From Paraburkholderia nodosa (GTDB lineage Bacteria > Pseudomonadota > Gammaproteobacteria > Burkholderiales > Burkholderiaceae): a DNA stretch of 64,000 nt. Positions 34,232 through 43,019 of this stretch are shown one piece after another; within the stretch, counting starts at the first letter, position 1, and each line of letters begins with the position of its first letter. The notes under the pieces were generated by a model, which was given only the letters and a program-made list of their open reading frames with translations, ran no database searches and was not told the origin of the DNA. The position numbers and the translations under genes were made by a program. The stretch covers positions 62,001 to 126,000 of the forward strand of contig NZ_MCNV01000020.1 in NCBI RefSeq assembly GCF_001718195.1. Reading direction: 5' to 3'.

Positions 34232-34476
34232 CTCGCTTGCGTGCCGCGCGCATCGATCCACGCGCGCGCCGCTTCGAAGCCCGCCTCGGCCGCCGCGTGC
34301 TCGGTGGACCAGAGGCGCGTGATAGGCACGAGCTGCCAGTCCTCCACGATAGTATCGTCCTTCAGCACACGATAGTGCGCCTTCACGCCCGTGAGCACCT
34401 GCTCGACTGCGACTTCAATATCGTAGTCCTTGTAGCGCTCCTGGTAGTCGCCCATGTCGATGCCCTTCGGCTCCAT
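34228..34476 (-). CDS. Small conserved protein (YxGYxI-type)
   Basis: An 82-residue protein from ATG 34476 with AGAGGCGAG upstream. It contains YQERYKDYDIEVAVEQVL, then KAHYRVLKDD, and ends TEHAAAEAGFEAARAWIDARG. The plan matches three other small proteins in the window. Its stop overlaps the convergent DnaJ-like gene by four bases. Function unknown. Confidence 0.68.
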   Translation of the reverse strand: MEPKGIDMGDYQERYKDYDIEVAVEQVLTGVKAHYRVLKDDTIVEDWQLVPITRLWSTEHAAAEAGFEAARAWIDARGTQAS

Positions 34477-34563
34477 GCTCGCCTCTTCCGTCTTCCGTTG
34501 ACGGTTCATGCTAGCACTTGCGCGCGCCGCGACTCGCAGGCGGCGCCGGCGCGCGGGCACGCT

Positions 34564-34779
34564 TCACAGGCGCGCGATCGAGACCTCCGTCGACTTCACC
34601 AGCGCGACCACTTCCGAGCCCACCTTCAACTCGAGTTCGTCGATCGAGCGCGTGGTGATGACCGAGGTGACGATGCCGAATGCCGTATCGACATCGACTT
34701 CCGAAACGACGGGCCCGCGAATGATTTCCTTGATCTTGCCGCGAAACTGGTTGCGCACGTTGATAGCGGTAATGCTCAT
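34564..34779 (-). CDS. ssuF: Molbindin-type TOBE protein (SsuF)
   Basis: A 71-residue single TOBE/Mop domain: MSITAINVRNQFRGKIKEII, then ITTRSIDELELKVGSEVVALVKSTEVS. Such proteins bind molybdate or similar oxyanions as oligomers. It is the last gene after ssuB, as in the Pseudomonas putida ssuEADCBF operon where the same protein is SsuF and is needed for sulfonate or sulfate-ester use. The role here is by that analogy. Confidence 0.85.
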   Translation of the reverse strand: MSITAINVRNQFRGKIKEIIRGPVVSEVDVDTAFGIVTSVITTRSIDELELKVGSEVVALVKSTEVSIARL

Positions 34780-34831
34780 AGATTCGGCTCCGTGGGTTCG
34801 AGTAAAAACAACAGGATTCCTGATGAATAAT

Positions 34832-35713
34832 TTAAGCCACTGCGCCCGTTGGCCGCCCGGCGGCTGGCAGTGGGCCGTGGCCTAGCACGCGCTGCAGCAC
34901 GCTCTCCTCGAGCGCAGCAAAGCGTGCGTCGACGCGCGCCCGCGGGCGCTCGAGCGGCACGCGCTGATCGAGCGCGATGCGCCCTGCCTCGACGAGCAGA
35001 ATACGGTCGCCGAGTGCGACAGCTTCGTGCACGTCGTGCGTCACCAGCAACGCGGTGAAGCGATGCTCGCGCCAAAGGCGCTCGATCAGCGCATGCATCT
35101 CGAGGCGCGTCAGCGCGTCGAGTGCGCCGAGCGGCTCGTCGAGCAGCAACAGGCTCGGACGATGCACGAGCGCACGGGCGAACGCAACGCGCTGGCGCTG
35201 GCCTCCCGAGAGGCGCGCGGGCCACTCGTCGGCGCGCGCGAGCAGGCCCACTTCGTCGAGCACCGCGCGGGCGTCGTCACGCGCGCCGCGCCCGAGTCCG
35301 AGCATCACGTTCTGCAAGACGGTCTTCCACGGCAAGAGGCGCGCGTCCTGAAACATGATGCGCGTATCGAGCGGCGCGCCATCTGCGCCGCGCCGCTCGA
35401 CCACGCCCTCGTCGGGCGTTTCGAGGCCGGCGATCAGGCGCAGCAACGTGGACTTGCCGCAACCGCTGCGTCCGACAATCGACACAAAACTGCCGCGCTC
35501 GATCGCGAGGTCGAAGCCGGCGAGCACGGCGTGCTCGCCGTAGCGCTTGCCCACACCGCGAAGGGCAACGGCGGCGTCCACTTCGGGCGTAGGCGTACGT
35601 GGTGCCACGCCCTCGCGCGCCGCTTGCGCCCTGTCGTTTCGCTCGCGCGCCTGCACGCGCCCGGCATCTTCCCACCCCACACCGTAATTCGACGCCAGTT
35701 GACTCGCGCTCAT
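34832..35713 (-). CDS. ssuB: Aliphatic sulfonate ABC transporter ATP-binding protein
   Basis: A 293-residue ATPase with Walker A IVGRSGCGKSTLLRL, signature RLSGGQRQRVAFARAL and Walker B LLLLDEPLGALDALTR. A roughly 45-residue N-terminal extension (MSASQLASNYGVGWED...) precedes the fold, as in other Burkholderia SsuB. ATG 35713 overlaps the ssuC stop by four bases. It drives sulfonate import with SsuC. Confidence 0.93.
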   Translation of the reverse strand: MSASQLASNYGVGWEDAGRVQARERNDRAQAAREGVAPRTPTPEVDAAVALRGVGKRYGEHAVLAGFDLAIERGSFVSIVGRSGCGKSTLLRLIAGLETPDEGVVERRGADGAPLDTRIMFQDARLLPWKTVLQNVMLGLGRGARDDARAVLDEVGLLARADEWPARLSGGQRQRVAFARALVHRPSLLLLDEPLGALDALTRLEMHALIERLWREHRFTALLVTHDVHEAVALGDRILLVEAGRIALDQRVPLERPRARVDARFAALEESVLQRVLGHGPLPAAGRPTGAVA

Positions 35714-36567
35714 GCTTCGTTCTCCTGTTGATAAGCGGGGTGCCAGCGCAGCGCCACGCGTTCGAGCGACTTCGCAAGCCAGTCGGCGAGCTTGCCGAGC
35801 GCCGCATAGAGCAGGATGCCGACCACCACCACATCGGTTTGCAGGAATTCGCGCGCGTTCATCGTCATGTAGCCAATGCCCGACTGCGCGGAGATCGTTT
35901 CGGCGACGATCAGCGTCACCCACATCAGCCCAAGCGCAAAGCGCACGCCGACGAGAATCGATGGCAACGCCCCCGGCAAAATCACCTCGCGATAGAGCGC
36001 GAAACCCTTGAGCCCATAGCTGCGCGCCATCTCGACGAGATTGGCGTCCACCGAGCGGATGCCGTGAAACGTATTCACGTAGACGGGAAAGAACACGCCC
36101 AGCGCCACGAGAAAGACTTTCGCCTCCTCGCCAATGCCGAACCACAGAATCACGAGCGGAATCATGGCGAGCGCCGGGATATTGCGGACCATCTGCACGG
36201 TCGAATCGAGCGCGGTTTCCGCGGGCTTGAAAAGCCCGGTAGCCAATCCGAGCACGAGCCCGATGCCGCCGCCGATCGCGAACCCCGAAAGCGCCCGCCA
36301 CGTGCTCACGCGCACGTCCGCCCACATTTCGCCCGACTCGATCAGCGACCAGGCCGCCCGCACCACGGCGAGCGGCTCGGGCAGCACGCGCGTCGAAAGC
36401 GCGCCGCTCCTGGCGGCGATCTCCCAGATCACGAGCACCGCCAGCGGCACTAGCCAGGGCGCGAGCCGCCGCCGGCTCGCCCGCACGAATCTCCGCGCGG
36501 CGCGCAGCGCACCGCCTGCGGTGGTGCGATCGCGCGCGGGTGCGGCCCTTACTACGGATTGCGTCAT
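35710..36567 (-). CDS. ssuC: Aliphatic sulfonate ABC transporter permease
   Basis: A 285-residue, six-helix permease. The EAA region reads LVEMARSYGLKGFALYREVILP. The C-terminal SAQSGIGYMTMNAREFLQTD is typical of SsuC/TauC. ATG 36567 has GGAGG eight bases upstream; GTG 36582 would add five residues. It lies 38 bases after ssuD. Confidence 0.93.
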   Translation of the reverse strand: MTQSVVRAAPARDRTTAGGALRAARRFVRASRRRLAPWLVPLAVLVIWEIAARSGALSTRVLPEPLAVVRAAWSLIESGEMWADVRVSTWRALSGFAIGGGIGLVLGLATGLFKPAETALDSTVQMVRNIPALAMIPLVILWFGIGEEAKVFLVALGVFFPVYVNTFHGIRSVDANLVEMARSYGLKGFALYREVILPGALPSILVGVRFALGLMWVTLIVAETISAQSGIGYMTMNAREFLQTDVVVVGILLYAALGKLADWLAKSLERVALRWHPAYQQENEA

Positions 36568-36605
36568 CGTTGCATCCTCCACGATTGCTGCCGTTCTCCA
36601 GCGCC

Positions 36606-37763
36606 TCAGCTCTGGCTCACTTTCGGCAGATAGTGATTCCCGACCACTTCGCCGAAAGGCCCCGAAAGGGGGCCGCCCGCGCCCTTCGCCGTGCGCCCAG
36701 GCAGCAGCGGGAACACGAGTTCCGCAAACCGGTAGGATTCCTCGAGATGGGGATAGCCGGACAAGATGAACGTCTCGATGCCAAGCTGCGCGTATTCCTT
36801 CATGAGCGCGGCCACCTGTTCAGGATTGCCGACGAGCGCCGTGCCCGCGCCGCCGCGCACGAGGCCCACGCCAGCCCACAGGTTCGGATACACCTCAAGG
36901 TCCTTGCGCGTGCCGCGCTTGCCGCCGTGCAGCGCGGCCATGCGGCGCTGGCCTTCCGAATCCATCTTCGCGAATGCGGCCTGGGCGCGCGCAACCGTCT
37001 CGTCGTCGAGGTGGCTGATGAGCTTGTCGGCGGCGGCCCACGCTTCGTCTTCGCTCTCGCGCACGATCACGTGCAGGCGAATGCCGAAGCGGATCGTGCG
37101 GCCGTGCTCGGCGGCGCGCGCGCGGATGTCGGCGATCTTGCGCGCGACGGCTTCGGGAGGCTCGCCCCACGTCAGATAGGTGTCGATGTGCGCGCCCGCC
37201 ATGGCGTGCGCGGCCGGCGACGAGCCGCCGAACCACAACGGCGGATGCGGATGCTGCGCTGGCGGATACAGCACTTTGCCGCCCACCGAGCGCAGATGTC
37301 GCCCCTCGAAATCGATCGCCTCGTTCGCGTGCGATGCGGCGAGCAGCTTGCGCCAGATATGTAGGAACTCGTCGGTGATTTCGTAGCGCGTGTCGTGATC
37401 GACGAAGAGGCCATCGCCTTCCAGCTCGGCCGTGTCGCCGCCCGTCACGACGTTGATGAGCAGACGGCCATTGGAGAGCCGGTCGAACGTCGCGGCCATC
37501 CGTGCGGAGAGTGCCGGCGACGAGAGGCCGGGGCGGATCGCCACGAGGAACTTCAGGCGCCGTGTCGCGGCGATGAGGCTCGACGCCACGACCCACGCGT
37601 CCTCGCACGAGCGCCCGGTAGGCAGCAGGACGCCTTCATAGCCGAGCGTATCGGCGGCGGCGGCGATCTGCTGGAAATACGCGAGATCGGCCGCGCGCGC
37701 GCCCTGGGTCGTGCCCAGATAGCGGCTGTCGCCGTGGGTCGGGATGAACCAGAACACATTCAT
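36606..37763 (-). CDS. ssuD: FMNH2-dependent alkanesulfonate monooxygenase
   Basis: SsuD oxidises alkanesulfonates to aldehyde and sulfite using FMNH2 and O2. It has 385 residues. MNVFWFIPTHGDSRYLGT is the family start, and the luciferase-like barrel includes FLVAIRPGLSSPALSARMAA and INVVTGGD. Arg/His/Cys-loop regions such as WGEPPEAVARKI are present. It is the first gene of the cluster. No SsuE flavin reductase and no SsuA binding protein lie here. Confidence 0.95.
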   Translation of the reverse strand: MNVFWFIPTHGDSRYLGTTQGARAADLAYFQQIAAAADTLGYEGVLLPTGRSCEDAWVVASSLIAATRRLKFLVAIRPGLSSPALSARMAATFDRLSNGRLLINVVTGGDTAELEGDGLFVDHDTRYEITDEFLHIWRKLLAASHANEAIDFEGRHLRSVGGKVLYPPAQHPHPPLWFGGSSPAAHAMAGAHIDTYLTWGEPPEAVARKIADIRARAAEHGRTIRFGIRLHVIVRESEDEAWAAADKLISHLDDETVARAQAAFAKMDSEGQRRMAALHGGKRGTRKDLEVYPNLWAGVGLVRGGAGTALVGNPEQVAALMKEYAQLGIETFILSGYPHLEESYRFAELVFPLLPGRTAKGAGGPLSGPFGEVVGNHYLPKVSQS

Positions 37764-38173
37764 GCATTGCTCCTGCCTGGAAATTCGAAACGAATCGGGT
37801 GACTGCCGGCCAGCGAGCACGCGCGGGCACGCCGCGCAAGCGAATGCGCCGCTCGTGGCTCGATTGAGAGGATTCGACAGCAGACGGAATGCGCCGGCGC
37901 GTTCCCCGTGCGCCTCGCGAGAGCGCCCGGCGACGGCGGCGCCGTCTTCATGGGGAACCAGTCTAGGGACCGCTCGCACCCTTTAGAACGATTTTTTTGA
38001 GCTTAGGTTTTCCACTTTCGTGCTTTACCCGACGCTTTAGCGTACGGTGCGCCTCGCGCGCACCGCGCGCCGATATAATGGCGCACGCACCCACAAAAAC
38101 ACCGGCACGCCGCGCGCATCACGCTCCATAAGGCGCGTTGCGCAGCGAGGCCAAGAAGCTCTCGCACGATTCC
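37764..38173. other. Divergent region between ssuD and a membrane-protein gene
   Basis: 410 bases holding the ssuD promoter and leader. An AT-rich patch near 37975-38040 (TTTTTTT) may contain regulator sites. No gene or RNA could be supported. Confidence 0.4.
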
Positions 38174-38599
38174 ATGCAAAAACTGATTCTGCCGTTCGTA
38201 TCCGGCTTTCTCGCGTCGCTCTTCTTTCGCGAAGCGACGCTCGCGCTCCTGCATGCCGCCCAGGTCATCGACGCGGCCGGATTTTCGACGAACCCATTCC
38301 AGCCGCTCGGGCTGCCCGAGTTCCTCGTGAATGCGATCTGGAGCGCCATCTGGGCCGTGCTGATGGCGTGGCTGCTGCGCGTGTCGCCTTCGCGGCCCGC
38401 GCCGTGGGTTCAGGCCTTCGTGTTCGGCGGCATCGTCCTCACTGCGGCTATGGTGTTCGTCGTCGATCCTCTGCGCGGCATCTGGCCGACCGGCAACATG
38501 CTGCCGCGGCTTGCCACGGGCTTCGCCTCGAATGCGATGTGGGGCTGGGGCGCGCTGGTTTTCATGCGCGCGTTCATGAGCGAAACGGCCGAAGACTGA
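38174..38599 (+). CDS. Small integral membrane protein
   Basis: A 141-residue protein from ATG 38174 with about four transmembrane helices. It contains FLASLFFREATLALLHAAQ, PEFLVNAIWSAIWAVLMAWLL, AFVFGGIVLTAAMVFVV and FASNAMWGWGALVFMRAFM. A Pro/Asn-containing loop is between helices 1 and 2. I do not recognise a functional family. It stands alone with a terminator behind it. Confidence 0.7.
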   Translation: MQKLILPFVSGFLASLFFREATLALLHAAQVIDAAGFSTNPFQPLGLPEFLVNAIWSAIWAVLMAWLLRVSPSRPAPWVQAFVFGGIVLTAAMVFVVDPLRGIWPTGNMLPRLATGFASNAMWGWGALVFMRAFMSETAED

Positions 38600-38607
38600 C
38601 TGCGCCT

Positions 38608-38640
38608 GCGGGCCGTGCGCAATGCGCGGCCCGCGTTTTC
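38608..38640 (+). terminator. Terminator between convergent genes
   Basis: GCGGGCC...GCGC and GCGC..GGCCCGC pair around AAT with a two-base bulge, followed by GTTTTCCC. Confidence 0.7.
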
Positions 38641-38693
38641 CCACCGCGCTTTCCCCCTCACACCTCCTCCACTGCTCCCTCGCGCCAGCCAGC

Positions 38694-39851
38694 TCAACCG
38701 ATGAGTTCGCGCAGCGGGTGCTCCATCAAGCGCCAAGGGCTCTCGAACATCCGCTCGACGTCTTCGCGGCGCACGTCTTCGATATTCGCGAAGCGCCAAT
38801 GCGGTTGATTGTCCTTGTCGATGATGCGCGCGCGGATGCCCTCCAGCACGTCGCCAATCGCGAAGCTCGAGCGCGTGAGGTCGAGGTCGCGGCGCAGGCA
38901 GTCGGCCATCGTGCCCTCCGCGCGCGAGACCACCTCGAGCGACACCGCCATGGAAAGCGGCGAACGCTCGCGCAGAACGTCCACCATCTGCCCGGCCCAT
39001 TTTGCCTCGTCGCCCGCGCGCGCATGGCGAGCGGCTTCGAGCGATGCCAGCATGGCCGGCACATCGGCGAGCGAGAAATGCTGGTCGATCCAGCCGCGCA
39101 CCGCGGCCAGCGACGATCCTTCGGCGAGTCGCCGCAATTCGGGCGCGGGCAGCGCCGCCTGGCGCATGCGCGCGACCACTTCCGCGCCGCTCGCAAACGG
39201 CTCGCTCTCCAGCGCATCGAGCAGCGCCGGCCACGCAGACTCGTCGAGCGACGCATCGGCCAGGCCCGCATACACGGCGCTCGCCTGATCGAGCGTCTCG
39301 CCTGTCACCGCGAGATACCGGCCGATCGCGCCAGGCGTGCGCGCGAGGAACCAGCCCATGCCGACATCGGGAAAGAGGCCGATGCGCGTCTCCGGCATCG
39401 CCATGCGCGTGGTCGGATCCACGAGCCGCAGCCCGCCCGTGCGATGCGCGCCCTGCGAGATGCCCATGCCGCCGCCCATGACCACGCCGTTGAGCATCGC
39501 GATGTACGGCTTCGGAAACGTGAAGATGGCGTGGTTGAGGCGATATTCGTCGGCGAAGAACGTGTCGAGCGCCGCCTGGTCGCCCGCGCGGTACGACTCG
39601 TACAAAAAGCGAATGTCGCCGCCCGCGCAGAACGCGCGCGGGTGGCGCGTACGCACGATCACCGCGAGCACGCCCGGGTCGTCGCGCCAGCGATCGAGCG
39701 CGGCGTGCATCGTGCGGACCATGGCGGTGGTGAGCGCATTGAGCGCCTGCGGGCGCTCGAGTTCGATATAGCCGATGCGGTTCGCTACGCGCGTAAGCAC
39801 GTGCGAGTCGGCGTCGGCTGCGGTCGGGCTTGCGTTGGCTTCGTGTGACAT
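38694..39851 (-). CDS. Enoyl-CoA hydratase/isomerase family; 3-hydroxyisobutyryl-CoA hydrolase-like
   Basis: A 385-residue crotonase-fold protein from ATG 39851; an upstream TTG is unlikely. IGYIELERPQALNALTTAMV, then FCAGGDIRFLYE (oxyanion hole) and GVVMGGGMGISQGAH with PETRIGLFPDVGMGW are present. The long C-terminal part (to PHWRFANIEDV) matches 3-hydroxyisobutyryl-CoA hydrolase of valine breakdown. The hydrolase reading is likely, but enoyl-CoA hydratase activity cannot be excluded by eye. Confidence 0.86.
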   Translation of the reverse strand: MSHEANASPTAADADSHVLTRVANRIGYIELERPQALNALTTAMVRTMHAALDRWRDDPGVLAVIVRTRHPRAFCAGGDIRFLYESYRAGDQAALDTFFADEYRLNHAIFTFPKPYIAMLNGVVMGGGMGISQGAHRTGGLRLVDPTTRMAMPETRIGLFPDVGMGWFLARTPGAIGRYLAVTGETLDQASAVYAGLADASLDESAWPALLDALESEPFASGAEVVARMRQAALPAPELRRLAEGSSLAAVRGWIDQHFSLADVPAMLASLEAARHARAGDEAKWAGQMVDVLRERSPLSMAVSLEVVSRAEGTMADCLRRDLDLTRSSFAIGDVLEGIRARIIDKDNQPHWRFANIEDVRREDVERMFESPWRLMEHPLRELIG

Positions 39852-39923
39852 GGCGATTGGCAAGGCAGAACGATGAGCGGCGCCTGAATCGGGCGAGGCG
39901 CGATCACAGGCACTCTGAGGCTA

Positions 39924-40637
39924 TCACGACGCCACACCGGGCGCTTGCGCGGCCGGCGACGCAGCCGCAGCGGCGCGCGCGCCGAACCACGCATCGAGCG
40001 TGGCGTCGATCAACGGACCGGGCGCCGCGTGCTCAGAGCCGGCACGCGCGAGCGTGAGCATCACCGCGCCGTGCAGCGTGGCCCAAAGCGACTGCGCAAG
40101 CAGGGGCCCATCGACATGCGCCCCGCTTGGCGGCGTCAGCACGGACAGCGTCGCGGCAAAGAGTTGTGCGCCGCAGGCCGGCGCAGCGCCGGCCTCAGGC
40201 TCGCCCGCCGCCTCGGCCAGCGCGGCGCGATGACGGCGTGCGGCCGGTCCCACGTGCTCTGCGCGCGTCTTGTGCGCCATGAAGATGAGTTCGTAAGTCT
40301 GCGGATGGTCGCAGCCGTACGCCACGTATGCATGCGCGAGGGCATGAAGCCGCTCGCGCGCGTCGGCGATCAGCCCGAGCGGTTCGAGCTGCGCAAGCAG
40401 TTGCGCGTAACATTCGCGGCCGAGCGCCTCGGCAATCTCGTCGCGGCCGGCGAAATAAAGATAGAGGGACGCAGGCGAATAACCGATCGCGTCGGCGATC
40501 TTGCGCATGGAGAGCGCGGCGAGCCCGTCGCGCATGACGATGCGGCGTGCAGCGTCGAGGATGCGCTCGCGCTGATCGTGCGCGCGTGCTGCGTGCCTTG
40601 CGTGGAGTTCGCGGTCCTTGCGTTCGACGATGCTCAT
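39924..40637 (-). CDS. TetR-family transcriptional regulator
   Basis: A 237-residue TetR protein. The HTH is RILDAARRIVMRDGLAALS, then MRKIADAIGYSPASLYLYFAGRDE. The ligand-binding C-terminal domain (TetR_C_33-like, VAYGCDHPQTYELIF) follows. ATG 40637 was chosen. It lies downstream of DUF1488 on the same strand; targets are unknown. It may regulate the adjacent acyl-CoA enzyme. Confidence 0.88.
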   Translation of the reverse strand: MSIVERKDRELHARHAARAHDQRERILDAARRIVMRDGLAALSMRKIADAIGYSPASLYLYFAGRDEIAEALGRECYAQLLAQLEPLGLIADARERLHALAHAYVAYGCDHPQTYELIFMAHKTRAEHVGPAARRHRAALAEAAGEPEAGAAPACGAQLFAATLSVLTPPSGAHVDGPLLAQSLWATLHGAVMLTLARAGSEHAAPGPLIDATLDAWFGARAAAAASPAAQAPGVAS

Positions 40638-40713
40638 GACGACGCTAGCCAGTTGCGGCAACCGAAATTTCCCGTGACGCCCGTGCGGGGCGTGCCTGAC
40701 TACGCGTACAAGC

Positions 40714-40998
40714 CTACGAGTCCAGGCGTCCGGGGGGAAAGTGACCGCTCTTGAGCAGCACCGGCGTGCCGTTGCTGAGTTCGAGATGGGCGCGCGCCAC
40801 AGCTTCGATGCGCGATCGGCCGGCGTCGAACGCCTGCATCCACGCGTCGCGGTTCGCGGGCAGCGCACCGAAATGGTCCTCGAGCGCCTCGACGGAAATC
40901 GCGCAGGGAACGCGTGTGCCGTCGACGAGCGCGGGAAAGACCACGGTCAGATTGGCGTCGCGATAGAGCGGCGCGTCGGCGGGAAAACGAATGATCAT
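40714..40998 (-). CDS. DUF1488 family protein
   Basis: A 94-residue protein from ATG 40998 (MIIRFPADAPLYRDANLTVVF). FPALVDGTRVPCAISVEALEDHFG matches DUF1488. No catalytic motif is evident. Function unknown for the family. Confidence 0.82.
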   Translation of the reverse strand: MIIRFPADAPLYRDANLTVVFPALVDGTRVPCAISVEALEDHFGALPANRDAWMQAFDAGRSRIEAVARAHLELSNGTPVLLKSGHFPPGRLDS

Positions 40999-41142
40999 GT
41001 CCAGCCCCAATGGGGAAAATCAGCAGAAAGCACTGCCGCCGGAGGACGACGCGGTGCACGGCGGTAACCGGCCATGTTACGCGCAGGGCGCAATGTCTGG
41101 CGCGAATGTGGCCAGTGCGGTGGCCGGTTCGGCCGCCGTCTT

Positions 41143-41490
41143 TCAATGCGCCTGCATCTTCGAGAACAGATTCAGCACGACCACGCCGGCCACGATGAGC
41201 CCGAGCCCGAGCACGGCCGGCAGATCGGGCACCTGCCGATAGAGCGCCATCGCCACGAGCGTAATGAGCACGATGCCCACGCCCGACCACACTGCATAGA
41301 CGATGCCCACCGGCAAACTGCGCAACGTGAGCGAGAGCCCGTAGAACGCGATGCCATACCCCACCACGACGATCGCCGACGGCACGAGCCGCGTGAAGCC
41401 ATTCGACGCGCGCAACGCAGAAGTGGCGATGACTTCCGCGACGATCGCGATGACGAGCCAGGCCCAGGCCGAGAACGGAGGAATGCGCAT
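41143..41490 (-). CDS. Small multidrug resistance (SMR) family transporter
   Basis: A 115-residue, four-helix protein. The proton/drug-binding Glu19 lies in helix 1 (LVIAIVAEVIATSALRAS). GYGIAFYGLSLTLRSLPVGIVYAVWSGVG is the family core. The EmrE-type dimer expels cationic drugs or guanidinium-like compounds. The Sug and EmrE branches are not separated here. Confidence 0.9.
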   Translation of the reverse strand: MRIPPFSAWAWLVIAIVAEVIATSALRASNGFTRLVPSAIVVVGYGIAFYGLSLTLRSLPVGIVYAVWSGVGIVLITLVAMALYRQVPDLPAVLGLGLIVAGVVVLNLFSKMQAH

Positions 41491-41494
41491 CGTC

Positions 41495-41992
41495 TCAGAC
41501 CTTCGCGAGCGCGAGCTGCGCGTAGTCGGCGTTGAGTTGCGCGCAGAGCGCTTCGACTACCAGTTCGTGATCGGCGCGCTGCGGCAGGCCCGAGACCGTG
41601 ATCGAGCCGATCACGCCCGTACCCTCCACCGTGAGCGGAAACGAACCGCCATGCGGCGCGAAATCGGCGATCGGCAGGCCGTGCTTGTCGGCAAGCGTCG
41701 AACCGGTTTGCTGCATGCGCAGGCCGATCGCATAGGAGCTGCGCCGAAAGTGCTCGACCACGCGCGACTTGCGGCGCACCCAGTCGGCATTGTCGGGCGT
41801 GGCGCCGTCCAGCGCGCAAAAGAAGAGCTGCTGGCCGAAGGTGCGCACATCGATGGCGACGGGCAGCGCGCGGGCGCGCGCGAGTTCATGCAGATGCGAG
41901 CCGAGCTGCCAGGCACGATCGGCGTCGAAACGCGGAAACACCAGCGCATGCTCTTGCGCGGCTATCGATTGCAGATCGATGGGAATGTCCAT
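41495..41992 (-). CDS. UPF0303 (heme-degrading-domain-like) protein
   Basis: A 165-residue protein from ATG 41992 (MDIPIDLQSIAAQEHALVFP). It contains CALDGATPDNADWVRRKSRVVEHFRRSSY and FAPHGGSFPLTVEGTGVIG, typical of the UPF0303/DUF336-like fold. It is four bases upstream of the SMR gene start, so the two are coupled. Function is not established. Confidence 0.82.
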   Translation of the reverse strand: MDIPIDLQSIAAQEHALVFPRFDADRAWQLGSHLHELARARALPVAIDVRTFGQQLFFCALDGATPDNADWVRRKSRVVEHFRRSSYAIGLRMQQTGSTLADKHGLPIADFAPHGGSFPLTVEGTGVIGSITVSGLPQRADHELVVEALCAQLNADYAQLALAKV

Positions 41993-42180
41993 GGAAGAGG
42001 CAAATGAGGCGCAGTGCGTTGTCGCAGTGCGTTGTACAAGGCAACGGCGCAGCGTGAACATCGCGAAGAGCGTGCACGGCGCCGAACGAGCCCCGATTCT
42101 ATCCTGACGATTCAAGAAGCCATCCACGCGTGTCCTGCAAACTTTTTGCAAACGCGTGGAAAGGCGCTCGTCATTTGTTG

Positions 42181-42209
42181 TTGCAACGCGGCGCGAACTG
42201 TCATATAAT
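42181..42209 (+). promoter_or_regulatory. Promoter of the initiator tRNA
   Basis: TTGCAA (42181-42186) and TATAAT (42204-42209) are separated by 17 bases, 15 bases before the tRNA 5' end. Confidence 0.85.
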
Positions 42210-42224
42210 CTTTTCTTCGACGGA

Positions 42225-42301
<77 letters not shown>

Positions 42302-42314
42302 GCAGAATTCGAAA

Positions 42315-42347
42315 GGGTTACAGGTCATTGGCCTGTAACCCTTTTTC
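42315..42347 (+). terminator. Terminator after tRNA-fMet
   Basis: GGGTTACAGG and CCTGTAACCC pair for 10 bp around TCATTGG, followed by TTTTT. Confidence 0.9.
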
Positions 42348-42447
42348 CGTTTACGCCTCTTCCAGGCGCGGTCTTCCCATCGCTGGGCACATGAGCGAAG
42401 CCGCTGAGCGGTGATAAACTCGCATCACCCATCCCCCTATCGTGCCC

Positions 42448-42993
42448 ATGAAATTCTGCTCGACTTGCGGTCAGGCGGTCAGCCTGCTCATTCCGCCCGG
42501 CGACAATCGCGAACGCTACGTCTGCTCACACTGCGGCACCATCCACTATCAGAATCCGCGCAACGTGGTCGGCACGGTTCCGGTCTGGGAAGACAAGGTG
42601 CTGTTGTGCCGCCGCGCGATCGAGCCGCGCTACGGCTACTGGACGCTGCCCGCCGGCTTCATGGAGATGGGAGAGACGACCGCCGAAGCCGCGGCACGCG
42701 AAACGCTCGAGGAAGCCGGCGCGCGCGTCGAGGTGCAGAACCTCTTTTCACTCCTGAACGTGCCGCGTGTGCATCAGGTGCATCTGTTCTATCTCGCGCG
42801 CCTGCTCGACATCGATATCGCAGCCGGCGAGGAAAGTCTCGAAGTGCGGCTTTTCGACGAGCACGAAATTCCCTGGGACGACATTGCGTTCCCAACGGTC
42901 GGGCAGACCCTGCGCTGTTTCTTCGCCGATCGCCAGTCGGGCAGCTTCGGGCTGCACACCGGCGACGTCCTGCGCTCGCTGCGCGACGGCTGA
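42448..42993 (+). CDS. Nudix hydrolase with N-terminal zinc ribbon
   Basis: A 181-residue Nudix protein from ATG 42448 (GTG 42442 is a near alternative). Two CxxC pairs (CSTCG and CSHCG) form an N-terminal ribbon, followed by the intact Nudix box GFMEMGETTAEAAARETLEEAG. The arrangement resembles NudC/ADP-ribose type pyrophosphatases, but the substrate cannot be read from sequence. It lies 26 bases before aat on the same strand, perhaps one transcript. Confidence 0.88.
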   Translation: MKFCSTCGQAVSLLIPPGDNRERYVCSHCGTIHYQNPRNVVGTVPVWEDKVLLCRRAIEPRYGYWTLPAGFMEMGETTAEAAARETLEEAGARVEVQNLFSLLNVPRVHQVHLFYLARLLDIDIAAGEESLEVRLFDEHEIPWDDIAFPTVGQTLRCFFADRQSGSFGLHTGDVLRSLRDG

Positions 42994-43019
42994 TCGCCCT
43001 TCTAACCAAGCCCGCGACG

